5,276 bases of DNA from Candidatus Colimonas fimequi (GTDB lineage Bacteria > Bacillota > Clostridia > Peptostreptococcales > Anaerovoracaceae), in NCBI GenBank assembly GCA_018065295.1, contig JAGHTQ010000100.1, positions 1 through 5,276 of the forward strand, written 5' to 3'. The notes under the pieces were generated by a model that was not told the origin of the DNA, searched no databases, and saw nothing but the letters and a program-made list of their open reading frames with translations. A program made the position numbers and the translations under genes. Of the stretch, positions 1 to 5,276 are shown piece by piece; position 1 is the first letter of the stretch; each line of letters starts with the position of its first letter.

Positions 1-1068
1 TTCGACGGATGGAAGTACGACATTCGCGAGAAGGACAAGGGTGGCTGCACAGTAATCGGCAAGGAAGTCGACGGTAAGATGGTAGTTGCACGTAACATGG
101 ATATGTCAATCAGCCATATGCCAGCATATTATTTCAGAACTGATCTGGAAGGCTGCAACAAGACAATTTGCGTAATGTACACCAATTTCTTAGGTGAAAC
201 AAGCGATGTAATCAGAAGAAACGGTATATCAAATGCAATGCTGGAAATGCTCCCAATCTCTGCTGCAGACTCAATGAACGACAAGGGTTTCTATGTAGAA
301 GCTAACATGAGAACAACAGAGAACTATGAAGACGGAACAAGCAAGTTCGGCTCATCAGGAACAAATCCGGATTCAGATATCAGACTGGCTCTCAGCCAGC
401 TGCCAGTATACCTTCCGCTCCACTGCGATACAGTAGATGAAGCACTCAAGATGGTAAGAGAAGATCTGGATATCTATTCACTGAACTCAGACCTTATCGA
501 CTGGCCACTTTGCTTATACATGGCAGATGCTACAGGAAACTATGGTGTTCTTGAAGTTGTGAACAACGAAATTATCTGGCACGATAAGGCGCCAGCTCAG
601 GCAAACTTCTACCTGGACGAGAAATATCAGCAGATTGAAGACTACAAGGCAGGCTTTGGTAAGGACGGCCGTTATGAAACTGCAATCAAGGGTCGTGAAG
701 CAGCAGAGACTCCAGAAGATATGTGGAATGCTATCGACAAGGTAACTTACTATCAGGTATATGATCTGGACAATTGTAAGTTCGATCCAAGAACAGAATA
801 TACAGGCCATGACATCTGCGGTGTTGAAGGAATGCCTACTAACTGGACAACAGACGTTGTTCTTGATGAAAATAACAGACCTGCACTGGAGAAATACATT
901 CGCCAGAATGGTAAGAAGGTTATGGGCATGACTCGTGACGAACAGGCTGACAAGAACGAGTATTGGGAATCAGTATATACAATCCTGGCAAACTGCACAG
1001 ATAAGACAATGAAGATAAGATTCTTCGAAGACGATGAAAGAACAATCGAACTTGGATTCGATGAATAA
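1..1068 (+). CDS. Linear amide C-N hydrolase (choloylglycine hydrolase family, Ntn-hydrolase), 5'-truncated
   Basis: The frame is open from base 1, so the true start lies upstream; 355 codons are visible. Family members hydrolyse linear amide bonds (conjugated bile salts, penicillin V, N-acyl amino acids or N-acyl homoserine lactones) using an N-terminal cysteine exposed by processing. Seen: GGCT with the likely nucleophile Cys at codon 16 (bases 46-48), then RNMD (Arg31, Asp34), matching the RNLDW block of bile salt hydrolases. MNDKGFYVEANM (about residues 92-103) matches the NEKGL...GLNF block. An Asn in the AQANF segment (near residue 202) fits the conserved TNSP-type Asn. The C-terminal WESVYTILANCTDKTMKIRF is the usual closing strand pair. 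At least 15 residues precede the Cys, so the precursor has a leader to be removed; whether it includes a signal peptide cannot be seen. Substrate is unresolved: bile salt hydrolase, penicillin acylase-like or another amide hydrolase are all possible. Family assignment is firm. Confidence 0.88.
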   Translation, partial: FDGWKYDIREKDKGGCTVIGKEVDGKMVVARNMDMSISHMPAYYFRTDLEGCNKTICVMYTNFLGETSDVIRRNGISNAMLEMLPISAADSMNDKGFYVEANMRTTENYEDGTSKFGSSGTNPDSDIRLALSQLPVYLPLHCDTVDEALKMVREDLDIYSLNSDLIDWPLCLYMADATGNYGVLEVVNNEIIWHDKAPAQANFYLDEKYQQIEDYKAGFGKDGRYETAIKGREAAETPEDMWNAIDKVTYYQVYDLDNCKFDPRTEYTGHDICGVEGMPTNWTTDVVLDENNRPALEKYIRQNGKKVMGMTRDEQADKNEYWESVYTILANCTDKTMKIRFFEDDERTIELGFDE

Positions 1069-1075
1069 CATTGTG

Positions 1076-1091
1076 TATAATGTGCTATACT
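1076..1091 (+). promoter_or_regulatory. Candidate promoter -10 region(s) upstream of the kinase gene
   Basis: Two overlapping sigma-A type elements are visible in the 59-base gap. TATAAT at 1076-1081 has a weak -35 candidate TTGGAT at 1052-1057 (18-base spacer), inside the end of the preceding gene. TGTGCTATACT at 1081-1091 is a good extended -10 (TRTGn plus TATACT) that would need little -35 support. Either would start a transcript about 30 to 45 bases before the kinase start codon. This is pattern matching only. No hairpin terminator for the preceding gene is apparent in this gap, so read-through from upstream is also possible. Confidence 0.45.
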
Positions 1092-1115
1092 TAAAGCGCA
1101 TTAACGAAAAGAAAA

Positions 1116-1120
1116 AGAGG
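1116..1120 (+). promoter_or_regulatory. Ribosome binding site of the histidine kinase gene
   Basis: AGAGG lies 7 bases before the ATG at 1128, in a purine-rich run (GAAAAAGAGG). It supports this ATG as the start. Confidence 0.55.
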
Positions 1121-1127
1121 CGCGGAT

Positions 1128-2420
1128 ATGAGAATACATTTACTTGAACAATATCAAATGGGAATTAACATAGCAGTACTATTCTGCTGTGGCATTTTCT
1201 CTATAATGATTCTCATAGCTGTGCTGCTGAAGAGAAAGAAGACTGAACAGAGACGCGCCTTTGCCTTTATGCTTGGCGCGTATGCTGTGTTGATGCTAGA
1301 GGACCTGGTTAATTACTTCTATGAAGACACACAGCTTGCGCAGCTGCAGATGGCGACGAACATTCTCTCGTACATGCTCACTGCGGTAGCGACTTATTCC
1401 ATATACAACTATCTTCTTAAATATCTGGAGTTTAAGAGAGATAGGGATGAGAACCACATAGTTCACATATGGGCTAAGATTTACACGGCTTTGTGCATTT
1501 GCTTCCTGCTGTTTGGCGGTATGTCAAATCTGTTTTTTGTAATCGACTCAGAAGGAATGTTCCGGGCAACTAAATGGGCCTTCCTGGCAGCTATAGTATT
1601 CGCACCTACGGCGATAGCCAATGTGGTTCTGTCGATAGCAGGTCAGAGATATTCCAGATTTAGAGAAGGCATTATTCATACAGTTTTCTGTGTTGTATAT
1701 ACAGTGTTCGGAACACTCGATTCCATAAATACAACAACTTTCAACTACATTCTGTTCGTTATTTTCTCTATGCTCATATACATTTTCATTGACCTTGAAC
1801 AGGAGAGGGAGAGCGAGCAGAATGAGAAGGATCTCATTGTCAGTGAACTCAATGCGTTGAGACTGCAGATGAATCCACATTTCATATATAACACTCTGGC
1901 ATCAATCGATGCATTGTGTGTTATCAACCCAGAAGAGGCGAGAGTTCTGATCGACAAATTCACTAAGCATCTGAGAGCTAGCTACCTGAATGATCCGGCA
2001 ATTACAGTACCGTTCGAACAGGAACTTAAGAATCTGGAGTGCTATCTGGAAGTTGAGAAGACTAGATTCCCAGATCTGGAAGTTGTATATGACATTAAGG
2101 TTACAGATTTCATGTTACCGGCGCTTACTGTCCAGCCAATTCTGGAGAATGCAATCAAACATGGTATCTGTGGAAGAGATTACGGCAAAGGCACGGTGAC
2201 TATAGCAACATGCGAAAGTGACAGTGCATATGTTGTCAGAATTATAGACGATGGTGTTGGCTTTGATGCCAGCCAGCCATTAGAAGACGATGGCAGACAT
2301 CACATTGGTATAGCCAATACCAAGAAGAGACTTGAACTTATCGGAGGCGGAAGCCTTAAAATAACAAGTATTCCTAATGTAGGAACATCAGTGGATATTA
2401 TTATCCCGAAGGAGAAATGA
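1128..2420 (+). CDS. Membrane sensor histidine kinase, LytS/YehU type (His_kinase + HATPase_c)
   Basis: A 430-residue sensor kinase of a two-component system. The N-terminal half (about residues 14-222) has roughly seven hydrophobic segments: near 14-34, 44-62, 74-95, 111-139, 149-170, 181-200 and 205-222. It is a membrane sensor without a large extracellular domain. A short charged linker (about 223-240) leads to the His_kinase domain with QMNPHFIYNTL, where His251 is the expected phosphoacceptor. The ATPase domain follows: N box ENAIKHG (Asn341), G1 box DDGVGF (374-379), G2 box GIANTKKRL (394-402) and a final GTS (419-421). All catalytic motifs look intact. This domain order is that of the LytS/YehU family, whose partners often carry LytTR domains; here the partner is a SARP-like winged-helix regulator instead. 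The stop overlaps the regulator start (TGATG), which implies translational coupling. The signal sensed cannot be deduced. Confidence 0.93.
   Translation: MRIHLLEQYQMGINIAVLFCCGIFSIMILIAVLLKRKKTEQRRAFAFMLGAYAVLMLEDLVNYFYEDTQLAQLQMATNILSYMLTAVATYSIYNYLLKYLEFKRDRDENHIVHIWAKIYTALCICFLLFGGMSNLFFVIDSEGMFRATKWAFLAAIVFAPTAIANVVLSIAGQRYSRFREGIIHTVFCVVYTVFGTLDSINTTTFNYILFVIFSMLIYIFIDLEQERESEQNEKDLIVSELNALRLQMNPHFIYNTLASIDALCVINPEEARVLIDKFTKHLRASYLNDPAITVPFEQELKNLECYLEVEKTRFPDLEVVYDIKVTDFMLPALTVQPILENAIKHGICGRDYGKGTVTIATCESDSAYVVRIIDDGVGFDASQPLEDDGRHHIGIANTKKRLELIGGGSLKITSIPNVGTSVDIIIPKEK
2409..2414 (+). promoter_or_regulatory. Ribosome binding site of the response regulator gene, deciding its start
   Basis: AAGGAG lies inside the last codons of the kinase gene. 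It is 2 bases from the ATG at 2417 but 5 bases from the ATG at 2420, so the second ATG is the better start. The product then begins MKALCVDDE, typical of receiver domains. Confidence 0.7.
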
Positions 2421-2884
2421 TGAAAGCTTTATGCGTAGACGATGAAATTCTGCTACTGGAGATTCTCAAGAAATCTGTTCTGGAATCACCTGATATAAGC
2501 GAAGTGGCGGGATTCAGAAGTGCAATCGAGGCACTTGACTGGGCGAAGGAAAATCCAGATGGATTTGATATCGCATTTCTAGATATACAAATTCAAAAGA
2601 TGAACGGTCTGGAGCTGGCTGAGGAACTGAGGAAGTTAAACCACCGCCTGCCAGTAGTGTTCTGCACTGGTTATGAAGAATATGCCCTTGATGCATTTAA
2701 GGTGCATGCTGCAGGTTACTTAACTAAACCTATTCATCCAGCTGATGTTCAGGAACAGATTGATACAATCAAAGAAATCCTTGACCTGGAAGATAATAAG
2801 AAACTAGAGGTTAAGTGTTTCGGCAATTTCGAGGTTTATGCTGACGGCAAGCCCCTTTCTTTTAAGAGAAAAAAGTCAAAGTAA
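2420..2884 (+). CDS. Response regulator, receiver domain plus start of a SARP-like DNA-binding domain, ended early by an in-frame TAA
   Basis: Partner of the kinase just upstream, coupled through a TGATG overlap. As read it gives 154 residues. The receiver spans about residues 1-125: acidic pair Asp7/Asp8, phosphoacceptor Asp55 in AFLDI, Thr83 in FCTGY and Lys103 in LTKP, so phosphorylation chemistry looks intact. From about residue 129 the sequence LEVKCFGNFEVYADGKPL is the opening beta-sheet of a SARP/OmpR-like winged helix. Translation then meets TAA directly after KRKKSK. In relatives as I recall them, this point reads KSKELLAYL, with Glu where the stop sits. The frame beyond the stop still encodes the rest of that domain (next entry). 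If the stop is obeyed, the product is a receiver with an unfinished DNA-binding domain, unlikely to bind DNA in the normal way. The ATG at 2417 is an alternative start adding one Met. Confidence 0.85.
   Translation: MKALCVDDEILLLEILKKSVLESPDISEVAGFRSAIEALDWAKENPDGFDIAFLDIQIQKMNGLELAEELRKLNHRLPVVFCTGYEEYALDAFKVHAAGYLTKPIHPADVQEQIDTIKEILDLEDNKKLEVKCFGNFEVYADGKPLSFKRKKSK
2882..2884 (+). other. Internal in-frame stop codon (TAA) in the response regulator
   Basis: The codons around it read AAG TCA AAG TAA CTC CTT GCC TAT. Frame is kept on both sides and the flanking peptide (KSK / LLAYLIDRRG) fits the winged helix with one residue replaced. One G-to-T change from GAA explains it. An indel does not, because no frame shift is present. 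Confidence 0.9.
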
Positions 2885-3211
2885 CTCCTTGCCTATCTTA
2901 TTGATCGTCGCGGTGCGACTATTTCGGCTGGGCAGCTTATATTGGTCCTTTGGGAGGACGAGGAACCTCTCGATGGCAAAAAGTATCTCTACCAGCTAAT
3001 TTATCATCTGAAGTCAGTGCTCAAGGAGGCTGGCTTTGATAATGTTCTTATGGCTATGAACGATGGCTATTCGATAGATAAAACTCAGATTGATTGTGAT
3101 TATTTCAATTATCTGGACGGAGATGAGAATGCTAAACGTGCATTCTGCGGCGAGTATATGTTTCAGTATAGCTGGGCAGAATATACATGTGCACAGCTTA
3201 TTATGAACTAG
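2885..3211 (+). pseudogene. C-terminal part of the same response regulator: SARP-like winged helix beyond the internal stop
   Basis: This is 108 codons in the same frame as the receiver, ending at TAG 3209-3211. It begins LLAYLIDRRG, the first helix of the winged helix. Next come a second helix with LILVLWEDEEPLDGKK, a recognition-helix-like segment YLYQLIYHLKSVLKEAG, and a wing NDGYSID. It closes with a segment containing GEYMFQYSWAE, which resembles the first helix turn of a bacterial transcriptional activator (BTAD) domain. No frameshift or further stop is seen, so decay, if any, is limited to the one nonsense codon. No convincing independent start exists: the first usable initiation codon is a TTG at 2942, without a clear ribosome binding site and inside the domain. 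Joined to the upstream part it would give about 264 residues, a normal size for receiver plus winged helix. It is annotated as a broken gene half; readthrough or a sequence error would make it part of a full regulator. Confidence 0.75.
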
Positions 3212-3223
3212 AAAGTATGGATT

Positions 3224-3229
3224 AAGGAG
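3224..3229 (+). promoter_or_regulatory. Ribosome binding site of the amidohydrolase gene
   Basis: A full AAGGAG lies 9 bases before the ATG at 3239. It is the strongest translation signal in the window and fixes that start. Confidence 0.8.
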
Positions 3230-3238
3230 AACTGAACT

Positions 3239-4867
3239 ATGAAGGCGGACAAGTTATTTTTAGGAAACGTAATAACAATGGAAGATGAACAGCTTACAGC
3301 AGAAGCTGTTGCTGTTGCAGATGGTAAGATTATATTCGTAGGCTCAGCAGAAGATGCTAAAGACTACGTTGATGAGAATACAGTAATTACCGATTACGGT
3401 AAAAACACTATTTATCCTGGATTTATTGAAAGTCACTGTCACAGTATGCTTGCAGGTGCAAGAATTAATCTGCAGGCTGACCTTACAGAAGGTGAGAGCC
3501 TTCAGGATTACATCGATACACTTAAGAAGTGGATGGAAGATCACCCTGGAAGAACTAACTATCAGGGCGCTGGCTGGAAGCTTTGCGACTTCGAACCACA
3601 TAAATCAATTCTTGATGAAATTTGTCCTGATGTACCAATGTTCCTTAATTCATTTGATGGACATTCAGTATGGCTCAACAGTGCAGCGATTGAACTTTGT
3701 GGTTTCAATCAGGAATCAGTAGAAGAATTCGGTGAAGAACTGGTAAGAGTTGACGAGAATGGCGAACTTACTGGATACATTTCAGAGAAGCCTGCTATCG
3801 ATATCACTAAGGCTATTGCTGAACTGATGACACCTGATGTAATGTTGGAGTGCCTGCAGGCTTGGCAGGAATTCGCATTTTCACAGGGAATTACAGCTTG
3901 TCAGGAAGCGGCTTGCAGCGTAGGTCTTGTTCCTGTTGTTGCTGAACTGTTCAAGAGTGATAAGCTGAAGATTAGAACTGGCCTCAGTGTCTTGATTGAT
4001 GAACTTACTGACACAGATGTTAAGGCATTTGTTGAGAATGTAAGTGGCATGGTGGATTTATTTGATGGTGCCTATGCTAAGATCAACAGCATCAAGGCAT
4101 TCGTGGATGGTGTTATTGAAGCTCATACTGGTTGGCTTCTTGATGAATATCTGGATGAGCCTGGATATTACGGTATTCAGCGTTTCTCAGATCCAGAAGC
4201 AATGAAGCAGCTGATGATGGCTGCAGCTGAGAAGAATCTCTTCGTTCACACTCACTGCATCGGAGATGCTGCAACTAAGTGCGTTGTTGATGGCATTGAA
4301 GCAGCTCGTAAGGAAGACGGCAGATATGATCAGAAGAACCAGATTGCACATCTGCAGGTTGTAAGACCTGAAGATATCAAGAGAATGGGAGAACTCAATG
4401 TAACAGCTGCAGTTCCACCACTTTGGACACCTAAGACAGTGGCTCCTGTACAGGACGAAATCGAAATCCGTTCAATGGGAATCGATAGATTCGAAAACGC
4501 TTATCCTATCAAGTCATTCATGGATGAGGGATGCATGATCGTATTCCACTCAGACTTCCCTGTTTCACCAGAGATGAGCGTGCCTAGATCCGTATATATG
4601 GCAGTAACTAGAAAGAACCCTGACAATCCTGAAGGTGAACCACGAAATGGTGCCGAGTGTATTTCAAGATTAGATGCACTTAAGGCAATGACAGTTAATG
4701 CTGCTATTCAGCTGGGTGACATAGATAACATTGGAACACTTGCGCCTGGCAAGGTTGCAAATATGGTAGTATACAATTGCGATTTCATGAAGGATGAACT
4801 GGATGAAGTGGTAGCAGCACAGCTTCAGGCAACAATTGTAGACGGGGATATTGTTTTTGAAAATTAA
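3239..4867 (+). CDS. Amidohydrolase, YtcJ-type (amidohydrolase family 3)
   Basis: A complete 542-residue metal-dependent hydrolase, the usual length for YtcJ-like proteins. An N-terminal beta-sandwich piece (about 1-58) precedes the TIM barrel. Metal-site motifs seen in order: SHCHS (His66, His68), a family-typical DGHSVWLNS (140-148), Lys286 in SIKAFVDG, VHTHCIGD (His337, His339), IAHLQ (His371) and HSDFPVSP (His437, Asp439). The C-terminal sandwich closes with IGTLAPGKVANMVVYNCDF, typical of the superfamily. No signal peptide is seen, so it is cytoplasmic. Family members hydrolyse C-N bonds of amides or cyclic amides, and most YtcJ homologues lack a defined substrate; none can be assigned here. 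It starts 27 bases after the regulator frame and ends 26 bases before the transporter, so co-transcription is likely. Its key residues appear complete and no anomaly was noticed. Confidence 0.93.
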   Translation: MKADKLFLGNVITMEDEQLTAEAVAVADGKIIFVGSAEDAKDYVDENTVITDYGKNTIYPGFIESHCHSMLAGARINLQADLTEGESLQDYIDTLKKWMEDHPGRTNYQGAGWKLCDFEPHKSILDEICPDVPMFLNSFDGHSVWLNSAAIELCGFNQESVEEFGEELVRVDENGELTGYISEKPAIDITKAIAELMTPDVMLECLQAWQEFAFSQGITACQEAACSVGLVPVVAELFKSDKLKIRTGLSVLIDELTDTDVKAFVENVSGMVDLFDGAYAKINSIKAFVDGVIEAHTGWLLDEYLDEPGYYGIQRFSDPEAMKQLMMAAAEKNLFVHTHCIGDAATKCVVDGIEAARKEDGRYDQKNQIAHLQVVRPEDIKRMGELNVTAAVPPLWTPKTVAPVQDEIEIRSMGIDRFENAYPIKSFMDEGCMIVFHSDFPVSPEMSVPRSVYMAVTRKNPDNPEGEPRNGAECISRLDALKAMTVNAAIQLGDIDNIGTLAPGKVANMVVYNCDFMKDELDEVVAAQLQATIVDGDIVFEN

Positions 4868-4879
4868 TCTTAACTCTGT

Positions 4880-4885
4880 GGGGGA
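4880..4885 (+). promoter_or_regulatory. Ribosome binding site of the MATE transporter gene
   Basis: GGGGGA lies 8 bases before the ATG at 4894. It is an acceptable though not perfect Shine-Dalgarno match. The 26-base gap holds no visible terminator or promoter. Confidence 0.5.
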
Positions 4886-4893
4886 AAGTAATT

Positions 4894-5276
4894 ATGGCTA
4901 AGAAATCAAGTAGTGCAGAACTAGCGCTTAAAGGTCACATGACAACCGGTCAGCTGATTAAGTTCGTTCTGCCTACAGTAATAACAGTAGTTTTCGCAAC
5001 ATTATACGGTATCATCGATGGTATTTTCGTATCTAATGTTGGCGGTAATGATGCATTCGCAGCAATCAACTTAATAACACCTTTATTCCTTATCTTCTCA
5101 TCATTTGGTATGATGTTCGGAACAGGTGGCAACGCTCTTGTTTCTAAGACTCGTGGCGAAGGTAAGGAGAGAGAGGCTCAGGAAATCTTCAGTACACTGA
5201 CATTCGCTGTAATAATTCTCGGCATAATTATTACAGTATTCCTTGAACTGTACCTTGAAGATATTCTGCTGATTCT
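4894..5276 (+). CDS. MATE-family efflux transporter, N-terminal part (3'-truncated)
   Basis: 127 complete codons are visible and the frame runs off the window end; family members are usually about 450 residues with 12 membrane helices. Seen: a short polar lead (about 1-18), a first hydrophobic segment with VLPTVITVVFATLYGIIDGI (about 25-44), then FVSNVGGNDAFAAINL. The second hydrophobic stretch runs from about 58 to 76, followed by GTGGNALVSKTRGEGKEREA, the conserved loop of MatE domains. A third hydrophobic segment starts near residue 102. MATE proteins export drugs or metabolites in exchange for Na+ or H+ across the cytoplasmic membrane; the cargo cannot be read from this fragment. Its close spacing after the amidohydrolase suggests one operon, so export of a product or toxic relative of the amidohydrolase substrate is possible but unproven. 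Confidence 0.9.
   Translation, partial: MAKKSSSAELALKGHMTTGQLIKFVLPTVITVVFATLYGIIDGIFVSNVGGNDAFAAINLITPLFLIFSSFGMMFGTGGNALVSKTRGEGKEREAQEIFSTLTFAVIILGIIITVFLELYLEDILLI

Noticed and set aside
514..998. Minus-strand open frames within the amide hydrolase
   Set aside because: They lie fully inside a well-supported plus-strand gene and show Cys/Ser-rich, unrecognisable translations typical of antisense shadows.
1548..1963. Minus-strand open frames within the kinase
   Set aside because: They overlap each other and the kinase coding sequence, with no recognisable domain and no supporting start signals.
2855..2875. A/T-rich imperfect inverted repeat (CTTTCTTTTAAGAGAAAAAAG)
   Set aside because: The possible stem is weak, made mostly of A-U pairs with a mismatch, and lies in coding sequence for a Lys/Arg-rich loop; it is not a credible terminator.
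2882..2884. Stop codon reassignment as an explanation of the internal TAA
   Set aside because: TAA also ends the amide hydrolase (1066-1068) and the amidohydrolase (4865-4867) at natural protein ends, so TAA is a normal stop here.
2942..3211. A separate small gene starting at TTG 2942
   Set aside because: It is in the same frame as the regulator and encodes the middle of its winged helix; the TTG lacks a clear ribosome binding site and would cut off the first helix.
3344..3722. Open frames on both strands inside the amidohydrolase
   Set aside because: They are out-of-frame readings of the conserved metal-binding N-terminal region and show no independent features.
4950..5132. Minus-strand open frame within the MATE gene
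   Set aside because: It is antisense to conserved MatE sequence and has no recognisable motif.

Overview
The window reads as a short stretch of a low-to-moderate GC Bacillota genome, most likely an anaerobic gut-type Clostridia. This is inferred from strong AAGGAG-type ribosome binding sites, same-strand tightly packed genes, AT-leaning codon use and the gene types present. Stops TAA, TGA and TAG all end genes here, so the standard bacterial code applies. No RNA gene, insertion sequence, CRISPR array or long non-coding stretch was seen, and every gene lies on the + strand.

Layout: (1) 1-1068, the 3' part of a linear amide C-N hydrolase (choloylglycine hydrolase / penicillin V acylase superfamily), 5' end outside the window. 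(2) 1069-1127, a 59-base gap with two overlapping candidate -10 elements. (3) 1128-2420, a LytS/YehU-type membrane histidine kinase. (4) 2420-3211, its response regulator: a CheY-like receiver followed by a SARP-type winged helix. This frame is broken by an in-frame TAA at 2882-2884, exactly where the winged helix begins its first helix, and reading continues in the same frame to 3211 with clear winged-helix sequence. (5) 3239-4867, a complete YtcJ-type amidohydrolase with its metal ligands. (6) 4894-5276, the start of a MATE-family efflux transporter, cut by the window end.

Genes 3 to 6 are separated by at most 27 bases, each with its own ribosome binding site, and probably form one transcription unit. 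A reasonable inference is a sensor/regulator pair controlling, or once controlling, a small set of amide-hydrolysing enzymes and an exporter; the substrates cannot be read from the sequence. The most notable point is the nonsense codon in the regulator. It looks like one substitution (GAA to TAA) in an otherwise intact gene, so it is a recent pseudogene, a strain-specific truncation, a readthrough site or a sequencing error. No clearly new biological system was found.
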